The notes under the pieces are model-generated. The model did no database searches. It saw only the letters and a list, made by a program, of their open reading frames with translations, and was not told where the DNA came from. This document shows, piece by piece, positions 1 through 5,889 of a stretch of 7,779 bases of DNA (positions within the stretch are counted from its first letter, which is position 1; each line of letters begins with the position of its first letter). Both the position numbers and the translations under genes were made by a program. The DNA comes from Chitinophagales bacterium (GTDB lineage Bacteria > Bacteroidota > Bacteroidia > Chitinophagales > Chitinophagaceae), in NCBI GenBank assembly GCA_013297585.1, contig JAAFHG010000159.1, positions 1 to 7,779 of the forward strand, in the 5' to 3' direction.

Positions 1-183
1 CTCTCAGTTGTGTGACCAGTTTATGATGCAACGTAATTATGCCAAATCCTTTAATGGTTATAAGTCTAGAGTGCTAGCGAAGATTACTGGACTAACAGTT
101 TTACAGTTCTTGAACAAGTTTATATACAACAAGCCTGTTGGAAGAGTAAAGCATACACTCGCTTTTTAACTCCGCCAACGGGT
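1..183 (+). mobile_element. Right end of an IS982-like insertion sequence (partial)
   Basis: The window opens inside an insertion sequence. Its transposase reading frame stops at 167-169. The sequence right after the stop, CCGCCAACGGGT ending near 183, reads ACCCGTTGGCGG on the other strand. A terminus beginning with ACCC would suit an IS982-family terminal inverted repeat, so I place the element's edge at about 183. The left end, the matching inverted repeat and any target duplication lie outside the window, so the boundary is inferred and may be off by a few bases. Beyond it the sequence becomes strongly AT-rich and loses coding character. Confidence 0.55.
2..169 (+). CDS. IS982-like transposase, C-terminal fragment
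   Basis: An open frame enters from the left edge and gives 55 residues before TAA. It starts SQLCDQFMMQRNYAKSF and ends KPVGRVKHTLAF. The pattern LCDQFM-x-RNYAKSF, then R-x-LAKITxLTxLQF, then NKPxGRxKxxLA matches from memory the C-terminal tail of DDE transposases of IS982-type elements common in Bacteroidota. The DDE catalytic residues would lie upstream, outside the window, so activity cannot be judged. The stop is followed at once by the likely right inverted repeat, as expected for an intact 3' end. The transposase assignment is fairly secure; the family is less so, since only the tail is visible. Confidence 0.6.
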   Translation, partial: SQLCDQFMMQRNYAKSFNGYKSRVLAKITGLTVLQFLNKFIYNKPVGRVKHTLAF

Positions 184-527
184 TATAACTTCTAATAAAT
201 TATTTAAAATAAACAAAAAAAATATTAAATAATTTTGCTGTAACACTAAGGGACAGTAATAGATTTAATGATTTGCGACTTAACTATATCTCAGCACCTT
301 ATTTAAAACAAGTGCATAACGTGAACAAAAAAATAAACAAAAAAAGCTTGGACCTTTATTAGAGCCATAAGATTTATTATAGATGTAAGCTTAAGTACAG
401 GTAAAATGGCAAGAGGAATCAATAAAATATGTGATAGAAAAAGCTTGTAATAAAATTGGTTCTATTGATGAAACAGTAAGATACAGGGATGAACGGGCAA
501 ATACGAAACTTAAATGAGTTTAAAGTA
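184..527. other. AT-rich stretch without an intact gene
   Basis: No credible intact coding frame is visible on either strand between the IS end and the hairpin at 528. The region holds two copies of a low-complexity 16-mer, AAAATAAACAAAAAAA (206-221 and 330-345), and two copies of AAAAAGCTTG (341-350 and 439-448). It also holds a short degenerate stretch resembling an ssb gene start at 406-517, listed separately. The high A content, repeated short words and broken frames suggest decaying DNA beside the insertion sequence. Confidence 0.5.
406..517 (+). pseudogene. Possible remnant of a single-strand DNA-binding protein gene (ssb-like)
   Basis: The ATG at 406 opens MARGINK, the usual first residues of Bacteroidota SSB proteins. 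That frame hits a stop at 448. One frame over, the codons from 449 read NKIGSIDETVRYRDERANTKLK before TGA at 515-517. This resembles the following SSB segment (I-G-x-L/I-G-x-x-x-x-VRY, then R/K-A-x-T). The two pieces lie in different frames, and the rest of the OB-fold (about 100 residues) and the acidic C-terminal tail are absent. I read this as a frameshifted, truncated ssb-like fragment, perhaps left by an old duplication or a lost plasmid or phage segment. The match is short and made by eye, so chance similarity is possible. Confidence 0.33.
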
Positions 528-571
528 TGTAACCATAGTGCCCTCAGAGTTTTGAGGGCACTATGGTTACA
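528..571. terminator. Long perfect inverted repeat, probable bidirectional terminator
   Basis: Two arms of 19 bases (528-546 and 553-571) are exact reverse complements around the 6-base spacer GAGTTT. The core of the stem is CCATAGTGCCCTCA, so the hairpin would be very stable. It lies 46 bp beyond the stop of the minus-strand M16 gene and 10 bp beyond the end of the ssb-like remnant on the plus strand. That is where a shared terminator for converging transcripts would sit. Neither side has a run of six or more T, so it is not a textbook intrinsic terminator. A perfect stem this long could also be a small mobile-element relic or a protein-binding site. Confidence 0.5.
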
Positions 572-586
572 AGTAAGCAATATTAC

Positions 587-605
587 AGTATAAAAGTTTT
601 ATACT
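587..605. repeat. AT-rich palindrome just past the M16 gene
   Basis: AGTATAAAA and TTTTATACT form 9-base arms around a single central G. It lies 12 bp beyond the stop codon of the minus-strand M16 gene. The stem is nearly all A-T and the formal loop is one base, so as RNA it would be weak. It may assist 3'-end formation together with the stronger hairpin at 528-571, or it may simply reflect base composition. Confidence 0.35.
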
Positions 606-617
606 TATAAAATTGCA

Positions 618-2681
618 TTATTTTATGTTTTCTACTTTTAAACCTTGATTAACTTTTATGTCATTCATGGTTACATCAATTTTGTATTGACCATAATCAA
701 TTACAATCTTGGTAGCAATTTTTACGTCGTTAAACGCTTTGTAGTTTGATGTATAAGTAGTTACCACCGCTTTACCTTGTGGGGTTTCTTGCGTAACTAT
801 ATTTTTAGCTAAAAGGCCAGAAGCAACATCATAGTAGTTAGTAAACACTCTGCCTTTTGGTGATTTTATTTCTATCACATTCGCATCTTTACCATCAACT
901 TGTTCAATGCTTTTTATGGTAAATGTGTAGCCTTTTTGTTTTAGCATATAAGCTTCTGTAAAAAAGGCGCCATCTTCTTCCATTTTTTCTTTGTCATCAT
1001 CTTTCAATGGTACTTCTTGCCCTTGTTGGCTTTGAGAAAATGTGCCACTTTTCATCAATTGCTTTTGAACAACCATTGGCCCCGCGGCAATAGTTTGTAA
1101 GTAGCTGCTAGGGATAATCATTTTTTGACTTAATGATAAACTTTGCCCCATTACACTTGCTGTCCCATTCATTTCTACATCTTTTAGCGCAAGCATTGCT
1201 GTTGGTGATGCTGTAGCATCGGCTGCTTTCTGTAATACACTTTCAGCAGTTACATTAGCAGCAACAGCTTTGGTTACTGGTGCAGCTACTTCGTTACCTT
1301 CTATATCAAAGTATTTTACAGTACCGTACTTATCTAAACCCTTAGCTATTTCTTTAGCATTACCTACTATTACTATTGCTAAATTATTAGCTGGTATGTA
1401 TTTGTTAGCCATCAGTTTTACTTTGGCAGCATCTACTAAAGCAAGATTTTTAAGGTAGTTTTGGAAATAATCTTTTGGCAAATTATAACGTGCAATGTTT
1501 AATGCAAAGCCAGCAATAGTAGCAGGATTTTCTAAGCTACGAGCAAACGCACCGTTGCGTTCGTTTTTAATTAAGTTCACTTCATCTGCACTAGCTGCTT
1601 CGTTTCTAATGCGGTTAAATTCGTAAATAAACTGACCAATAGCACTGTCAGTTTTATCGTTACGTACAGCTGCTGTTGCGGTAAAATTACCTACCAATTT
1701 ATCTTCACTAATTGATGAATACGCACCATACGTAAAGCCGTATTTTTCTCTTAAATTTTTGTACAATCTAGCTGAAGAACCACCACCTAAAATGTTAGCC
1801 GTAATATCTGCTGCAATAGCATCAGGGCTACCAGGTTGTAATTGTACAGGTGCTACCAAGCTTATGTTGCTTTGCACAGATGATGGTCTATCTACAATAG
1901 CAATAAACGTTTTAGCAGGTGCAGCAGGTGCTTTGTACACTGGTGTAGGTACTACACCATTTGCCCAAGTGCCAAAATATTTGGTAGCTAATTGTTTAGC
2001 TGTTTCTACGGTAATGTCGCCTACAAATACCAAGTAAGCCACATTAGGTTTCCAATAGGTACTGTAATATTTTTTTACATCTGCAACAGTTACGGCTTTA
2101 ATGCTAGCTTCTGTTTCTACCTCACCATAAGGATGGTTGTTACCATACACTAATTTTGAAGTAATATTTCTCGCAATAGTTGCAGGATCTTCTTTGCCTT
2201 GTGCCAAGCCAGATAATGCTTGTTTGCGAATTTTTTCAAGTTCATCAGCAGGAAAAGCAGGGCGCAACGCAATGTCGCTCATCAATTCTATTACTTTAGG
2301 AAAATTGCTGCTTAACGAGCTACCACTTACACTTGTAGATGATGTACCTATGCTTGCGCCTAAATAGTCAATAGCTTCATCTAGTTCAGCCTTTTTTAAC
2401 TTGCTAGTACCACGACGCAATAAATCGCCAGTAATGGTGGTTAAACCTGCTTTATTACCTTCAATAAGCGATTCTCTGTTAATGGTAAGCGTAGCAGAAA
2501 CTCTTGGTAATTTGGTGTTTTGTACCACAAATACTTTTAAGCCATTTGGTAAAGTAAAAATGGCTGGTTCGCTAATTTTTACTGCTGGTGCTGGCCCTGG
2601 TTTGGGTGCTTTGCTTCTATCTACTTGCGCCATTACCACCATTGGTAGCGCAAATAAGGTGTATAATAATATCTTCTTCAT
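618..2681 (-). CDS. Secreted M16-family protein, non-catalytic subunit, with LolA-like C-terminal domain
   Basis: This 687-residue protein starts with a signal peptide (MKKILLYTLFALPMVVMAQ). Residues about 40-460 form two M16 (pitrilysin/MPP-like) domains: FTLPNGLKVFV at 42-52 opens the first, and GGGSSARLYKNLREKYGFTYG at 299-319 marks the second. The zinc motif HxxEH is lost: the equivalent positions are Thr82, Gly85 and Asp86. The Arg305/Tyr318 pair used for substrate binding in bacterial M16B enzymes is kept. Residues about 475-687 are an extra beta-rich domain resembling the LolA/LppX lipoprotein-carrier fold, with D-x-x-SGL, a YxxY-type strand and a closing KVNQGL. The gene follows the active M16 gene by 49 bp on the same strand, so the two products probably form a heterodimer in the periplasm or at the outer membrane. 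Substrate unknown. The ATG was chosen because it begins the signal peptide. Confidence 0.88.
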   Translation of the reverse strand: MKKILLYTLFALPMVVMAQVDRSKAPKPGPAPAVKISEPAIFTLPNGLKVFVVQNTKLPRVSATLTINRESLIEGNKAGLTTITGDLLRRGTSKLKKAELDEAIDYLGASIGTSSTSVSGSSLSSNFPKVIELMSDIALRPAFPADELEKIRKQALSGLAQGKEDPATIARNITSKLVYGNNHPYGEVETEASIKAVTVADVKKYYSTYWKPNVAYLVFVGDITVETAKQLATKYFGTWANGVVPTPVYKAPAAPAKTFIAIVDRPSSVQSNISLVAPVQLQPGSPDAIAADITANILGGGSSARLYKNLREKYGFTYGAYSSISEDKLVGNFTATAAVRNDKTDSAIGQFIYEFNRIRNEAASADEVNLIKNERNGAFARSLENPATIAGFALNIARYNLPKDYFQNYLKNLALVDAAKVKLMANKYIPANNLAIVIVGNAKEIAKGLDKYGTVKYFDIEGNEVAAPVTKAVAANVTAESVLQKAADATASPTAMLALKDVEMNGTASVMGQSLSLSQKMIIPSSYLQTIAAGPMVVQKQLMKSGTFSQSQQGQEVPLKDDDKEKMEEDGAFFTEAYMLKQKGYTFTIKSIEQVDGKDANVIEIKSPKGRVFTNYYDVASGLLAKNIVTQETPQGKAVVTTYTSNYKAFNDVKIATKIVIDYGQYKIDVTMNDIKVNQGLKVENIK

Positions 2682-2730
2682 TGTTATTATTTAATGGATG
2701 TTTTTAATCAAACTTTTTAAACTTAATAAA

Positions 2731-4056
2731 CTATTTTTTGCTGCCTTTTGGTACATAATACAATACCACACGGTTGTCTTTGTTAAGGTACTTTTTAGCT
2801 ACGTTTAATAAGTCTTCACGGGTTACTTTATTAAACTTGGCTAACTCTGTGTTTATCAAATTGGCATCACCAAAATACACCTCGTAATTAGCCAATGTTT
2901 CAGCAATACCTTGCATGGTAGCATTACGTGTTACAAACTCAGTTGTCGTTTGATTTTTAACTTTTTGAAACTCTCTTTCGCCTACCAAAGTCGCTTTTAC
3001 AGCGTTAATTACAGAATCGATGTTCGTTTCTAAAACCTCAGGTTTTACACCTGCATTGGCAATACCAAAAGTGATAAACAAGCCAGCATCTTCTAAAGCA
3101 TAGTTAAATGCGCCAGCACCTACAGCTAATTGTTTTTCATCAACAATGGTTTTATTTAAACGAGACGAACTACCACCAGATAAAATAGTACTTAATACGT
3201 TAAAAGCATAGTATTCATCGCTACCTTGTTTTGGTGCACGGTAAGCTTGTATTACCGCAGGTAATTGAATATTATCTTCAATTACGTCTCTTACTTCACC
3301 ACCTAATGGCGGCTCTACTATATTTGGTCTTGGTATTTCTGCAGTGCCTTTTGGTATGCTTGCAAAATAATCGTTAATTACTTTTTTAGTGGCCTCAATA
3401 TCAATATCGCCCGCTACACTCAATACGCAGTTATTAGGCACATAAAACTTAGCGTAGAAGTCTTTAAAGTCTTGCAGTTTAGCGCGGCTTAAATGCTCTA
3501 AACTACCAATTGGCTGCCAACGATAAGGGTGCACTTTAAAAGCACGGCTAAATACATTACCAATTATAGAACCATAAGGTTGATTATCTACACGTTGGCG
3601 TTTTTCTTCTTTTACGACTTCTTTTTGTGTGTTTACGCCAATGTCTTCAATTTTTGCATGTAACATTCTTTCGCTCTCAAGCCATAGGCCAAGTGCAAAT
3701 TGATTGCTTGGAAACAATTCAAAATAGTAAGTCCTATCTTGTGTGGTATTTGCATTGTTGTAACCACCAGCGTTAGAAACATACTTGTCAAAATCACCAC
3801 GTTTTACATACTCACTACCTTCAAACATTAGGTGTTCAAAAAAGTGTGCAAAGCCGGTACGAGCCGTGTCTTCGTTTTTGCTACCTACATGGTACAAAGC
3901 AGATACAGCCACTACAGGGGCTGATTTGTCTTGGTGTAAAATCACTTTTAAGCCATTGGGCAAAGTGTACTTTTCAAACTGAATTTGTTTGGTTTGTGCA
4001 AATGATACGCTGCTTATGCAGATACCAGCAGAAACCATCAATAGCCATTTTTTCAT
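2731..4056 (-). CDS. Secreted M16 zinc metallopeptidase, catalytic subunit
   Basis: This 441-residue protein has a signal peptide (MKKWLLMVSAGICISSVSFAQ, cleavage likely near residue 20), then two M16 domains. The inverted zinc motif is intact: His71-Phe-Phe-Glu74-His75, with the third ligand most likely Glu151, 76 residues after His75, in VVKEEKRQR. That spacing matches mitochondrial processing peptidase beta. In the second domain, GGSSSRL keeps Arg299, but the position of the partner Tyr (13 residues later) is Val312. The enzyme therefore appears to hold the catalytic site but lack half of the Arg/Tyr pair, which the neighbouring M16 protein supplies. This is the pattern of two-gene M16B peptidases. 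It should cleave peptides or unfolded proteins in the envelope. It is the second gene of an apparent operon, 42 bp after the small membrane protein. No separate promoter is evident in that gap. Confidence 0.92.
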   Translation of the reverse strand: MKKWLLMVSAGICISSVSFAQTKQIQFEKYTLPNGLKVILHQDKSAPVVAVSALYHVGSKNEDTARTGFAHFFEHLMFEGSEYVKRGDFDKYVSNAGGYNNANTTQDRTYYFELFPSNQFALGLWLESERMLHAKIEDIGVNTQKEVVKEEKRQRVDNQPYGSIIGNVFSRAFKVHPYRWQPIGSLEHLSRAKLQDFKDFYAKFYVPNNCVLSVAGDIDIEATKKVINDYFASIPKGTAEIPRPNIVEPPLGGEVRDVIEDNIQLPAVIQAYRAPKQGSDEYYAFNVLSTILSGGSSSRLNKTIVDEKQLAVGAGAFNYALEDAGLFITFGIANAGVKPEVLETNIDSVINAVKATLVGEREFQKVKNQTTTEFVTRNATMQGIAETLANYEVYFGDANLINTELAKFNKVTREDLLNVAKKYLNKDNRVVLYYVPKGSKK

Positions 4057-4098
4057 GTGTTATCTATTTGTGTTTTAGGATGAATGATTGATTTTTAT

Positions 4099-4293
4099 TT
4101 ATTGAGTTATTTCTTTAGTGCTACCAATAAGCATTGCAATTATTACAAGTAGTGTAACAAAAAATACACCTACTATAAAAATGGATTCTATTGCAATACC
4201 TAAACCTATAAAAAAGGCTAATAAAAATACAAAGCCAGTTACAAAACCTAATAATAGCGCAGTAGTTTTAGCGAGTTGATGCGTTTGTTTCAT
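4099..4293 (-). CDS. Small protein with two membrane segments
   Basis: I do not recognise the family. The 64 residues form two hydrophobic helices, about 10-33 (TTALLLGFVTGFVFLLAFFIG) and 36-57, joined by a turn that contains one acidic residue (Glu36). The termini are short and polar. The N-terminal tail carries Lys and His, and both tails may face the cytoplasm by the positive-inside rule. The gene is very likely real: a good Bacteroidota -7 box (TATGTTTG) lies 17 bp upstream, its stop leaves only 42 bp before the M16 peptidase start, and the hydrophobic pattern is too regular for a chance frame. As first gene of the operon, its product may help the peptidases or only share their transcript. 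No function can be assigned. Confidence 0.72.
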   Translation of the reverse strand: MKQTHQLAKTTALLLGFVTGFVFLLAFFIGLGIAIESIFIVGVFFVTLLVIIAMLIGSTKEITQ

Positions 4294-4310
4294 TGGTGTT
4301 ATTTATAGGT

Positions 4311-4318
4311 CAAACATA
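4311..4318 (-). promoter_or_regulatory. Bacteroidota -7 promoter element for the small membrane protein/M16 operon
   Basis: Read on the minus strand this is TATGTTTG, an exact match to TAnnTTTG. It ends 17 bp before the ATG at 4293, which predicts a leader of about 14 nt, much like the promoter of the Fe-S gene further right. I see no convincing -33 TTTG at the usual 19-21 bp spacing. A short dyad, CTATTG-C-CAATAG (4325-4337), lies just upstream and could be an operator or chance. This promoter sits right after miaA, so the operon can be transcribed independently of it. Confidence 0.55.
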
Positions 4319-4367
4319 GTAGCGCTATTGCCAATAGGTTAAAATTTTATACCAACAACCATTTCCC

Positions 4368-5297
4368 CTATGCTAAACCCATTTCTGCTAATAAAGTTTG
4401 TACATCTACACCTACATTTTTGTTATTTGTCAACCAATAAATCTCTGTATCTTTTTTAAACCAAGTCATTTGTCTTTTAGCATATTGTCTTGTATTTATT
4501 TTTATTTGGTTAATGGCAGTCGCTAGGTCACAATCGCCTTGTATGTAAGCAAATAATTCTTTATACCCAACAGTTTGCAGGGCATTCAAATGTTGTACAG
4601 CTTGCAAGCTTTTTACTTCATCTAATAAACCTGATTGCATCATGGCATCAACCCGCAAGTTGATGTTTTTTATCAGTAATTCTCTTGGCATTTCTAACCC
4701 TATTTTCACAATGTTAAAAGGTCTTTCAACTGCAATATTGCTTCTGTAATCGTTAATAGATTTGCCCGTAGTTTCAAATACCTCCAATGCTCTCATTAAA
4801 CGTTGCGGGTTTTGCTGTTCGGCTGTTTCCCAAAAAAGCGGATCTTTTGTTTGTAATTCATGCTGCAACCATTCAAGCCCATTTGCTTGATATTGTTCAA
4901 TAATACTAGCTCTTATTTCGGCAGGAATAATTGGCATAATATCAATGCCTTCGCAAAAAGCTTTAACGTACAAACCTGTACCACCAACCATTATGGCTAC
5001 ATTGTTATTGACAAATATTTCGTCGCAGGCATTCAATGCATATTGCTCATACACACCTGCATTTACCTCATCGTGTACGCTGTGCGAGTTTACAAAATAA
5101 TGTGTGGCTTGCGCCAATTCTTCCTGCGACGGTTTAGCTGTACCAATGCTCATTTCTTTAAAACATTGTCTGCTATCAGCAGAAATAATAGCGGTTTTAA
5201 AATGTTGTGCCAACTGTAACGATAATGCTGTTTTACCCACGGCTGTAGGCCCTACAACAATAATTACAGTTTTGCTATGTGGTAAATTAATGGTCAT
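4368..5297 (-). CDS. miaA: tRNA dimethylallyltransferase (tRNA i6A37 synthase)
   Basis: MiaA transfers a dimethylallyl group from DMAPP to N6 of adenosine 37 in tRNAs that read codons starting with U, which improves decoding. The 309 residues match the usual family length. Visible motifs in order: P-loop GPTAVGKT at 16-23, the DSRQ motif at 41-44 (Asp41 as probable general base), GTAKPS at 52-57, GGTGLY at 105-110, the RLMRALEVFETTGKS block at 166-180, TVGYKEL at 242-248, and the C-terminal TRQYAKRQMTWF at 269-280. All catalytic landmarks are intact. The ATG at 5297 gives the normal short N-terminus before the first beta strand. The gene lies downstream of the Fe-S gene but is separated from it by a terminator, so it is probably expressed from its own promoter. 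No clear terminator is seen after its stop. Confidence 0.97.
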   Translation of the reverse strand: MTINLPHSKTVIIVVGPTAVGKTALSLQLAQHFKTAIISADSRQCFKEMSIGTAKPSQEELAQATHYFVNSHSVHDEVNAGVYEQYALNACDEIFVNNNVAIMVGGTGLYVKAFCEGIDIMPIIPAEIRASIIEQYQANGLEWLQHELQTKDPLFWETAEQQNPQRLMRALEVFETTGKSINDYRSNIAVERPFNIVKIGLEMPRELLIKNINLRVDAMMQSGLLDEVKSLQAVQHLNALQTVGYKELFAYIQGDCDLATAINQIKINTRQYAKRQMTWFKKDTEIYWLTNNKNVGVDVQTLLAEMGLA

Positions 5298-5346
5298 TGG
5301 TTGGTGTAAAAATGTTTGCGTCTATCGTTTATCCTTTCAGTTATTA

Positions 5347-5354
5347 CAAATATG
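5347..5354 (-). promoter_or_regulatory. Candidate -7 element for miaA
   Basis: On the minus strand this reads CATATTTG, one base off TAnnTTTG, and lies 49 bp upstream of the miaA ATG. The -33 region would fall in the stem of the terminator at 5362-5397 and shows no TTTG at normal spacing; the nearest TTG is 22 bp away. It is offered because the terminator should separate miaA from the upstream gene, so some promoter is needed here. Evidence is weak. Confidence 0.28.
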
Positions 5355-5361
5355 CTGCAAT

Positions 5362-5397
5362 AAAAAATCCCTCTAGCAAAAAGCATAGAGGGATTTT
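5362..5397 (-). terminator. Intrinsic terminator of the Fe-S assembly gene
   Basis: AAAATCCCTCTA (5364-5375) and TAGAGGGATTTT (5386-5397) form a perfect 12-bp stem around a 10-base loop. Read on the minus strand the stem is followed by a run of six T (5367-5362, partly in the stem), the classical intrinsic form. It begins 25 bp after the stop of the Fe-S gene and thus ends that transcript just before miaA. Confidence 0.85.
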
Positions 5398-5422
5398 GAT
5401 TAATTTATTTTACGATAAACAT

Positions 5423-5767
5423 TTACACACTAAATGATGTACCACAACCGCAGGTTTTACTTGCATTAGGGTTGCTAAACGTAAAGCCACGACTATTAAG
5501 GCCTCCTTGCCAATCTACCTCCATACCAAACAAATACAACTGATGGCTAGGATTCATTACGTAACTAACACCGCCACTTTCGTATCGTTCATCTTGTTCA
5601 GTAGCATCGTCAAAACCTAATACATATGTCATACCGCTGCAACCGCCACCTTTTACACCAATGCGTAATTGTTTCGATTGATCAAAACCTTCCTCGTTCA
5701 ATAAACGTTTTATCTCGTTGATAGCGCTTTCTGTAAGCTTTACCGGTGATGTTGTTATTGTTTCCAT
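5423..5767 (-). CDS. Iron-sulfur cluster assembly accessory protein, IscA/HesB (A-type carrier)
   Basis: A-type carriers bind Fe-S clusters or iron and pass them to target apoproteins in the cytoplasm. With the start chosen here the protein has 114 residues, normal for the family. The three conserved cysteines are Cys43 in GGGCSGM and Cys106/Cys108 in the C-terminal CGCG. The SRGFTFSNPNA segment before the last two is also typical. The frame is open up to a GTG at 5800, but a promoter box (TACCTTTG, 5785-5792) lies inside that extension, and the extra residues have no counterpart in the family, so ATG at 5767 is the start. The gene stands alone: own promoter, own terminator, and no isc or suf genes adjacent. 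IscA, SufA and ErpA cannot be told apart from this sequence, so I give no symbol. Confidence 0.94.
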   Translation of the reverse strand: METITTSPVKLTESAINEIKRLLNEEGFDQSKQLRIGVKGGGCSGMTYVLGFDDATEQDERYESGGVSYVMNPSHQLYLFGMEVDWQGGLNSRGFTFSNPNASKTCGCGTSFSV

Positions 5768-5784
5768 ACTCACAATTATTTGTG

Positions 5785-5813
5785 CAAAGGTAAAAAACAC
5801 AGGCTCTTAACAA
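5785..5813 (-). promoter_or_regulatory. Promoter of the IscA-type gene
   Basis: On the minus strand TACCTTTG (5792-5785) matches the Bacteroidota -7 consensus exactly. TTG (5813-5811) stands 18 bp upstream as a plausible -33 element. Transcription would begin near 5781, leaving a leader of about 14 nt before the ATG at 5767. This rules out translation from the GTG at 5800. Confidence 0.7.
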
Positions 5814-5871
5814 GCATTCTCATTATCGGTAAAAGGAAAATATCATTACGAACAAACGTTAGTGTTTCCGC

Positions 5872-5879
5872 TATTTTTG
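5872..5879 (+). promoter_or_regulatory. Bacteroidota -7 element for the membrane protein/mutase genes
   Basis: TATTTTTG matches TAnnTTTG exactly. The expected start of transcription is near 5883. That leaves about 7 nt before the ATG at 5890 or 16 nt before the ATG at 5899. No strong -33 TTTG is visible at standard spacing. The 122-bp gap to the Fe-S gene therefore holds two divergent promoters. Confidence 0.5.
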
Positions 5880-5889
5880 TAAGATAAAA

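Noticed and set aside
206..345. Repeated A-rich words (16-mer at 206-221 and 330-345) as a possible iteron set or CRISPR-like array
   Set aside because: There are only two copies, both low-complexity poly-A with a T and a C. No regular spacing, spacers or cas genes.
1270..2694. Plus-strand open frames of 62-97 codons at 1270-1458, 1759-2037, 2137-2367 and 2401-2694
   Set aside because: They lie antisense within or over the start of the well-supported 687-residue M16 gene, have no domain pattern and no promoter, and follow from that gene's codon pattern.
2682..2730. Separate promoter for the 687-residue M16 gene (AAAGTTTG on the minus strand)
   Set aside because: It differs from TAnnTTTG at the first base, has no -33 partner, and the 49-bp gap in a co-directional pair fits an operon better.
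3785..4091. Plus-strand open frames at 3785-3982 and 3846-4091
   Set aside because: They are antisense to the start of the catalytic M16 gene, including its HxxEH region and signal peptide, and they overlap each other. No family resemblance.
4325..4337. Dyad CTATTG-C-CAATAG upstream of the small membrane protein as a regulator site or terminator
   Set aside because: The arms are only 6 bp with a one-base centre, so it cannot form a good RNA hairpin. As an operator it has no supporting second copy. It is mentioned only in the promoter entry.
4860..5376. Plus-strand open frames at 4860-5219 and 5104-5376
   Set aside because: Both are antisense to conserved MiaA coding sequence; the second also runs into the region just upstream of miaA. 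Composition is unlike a real protein of this genome.
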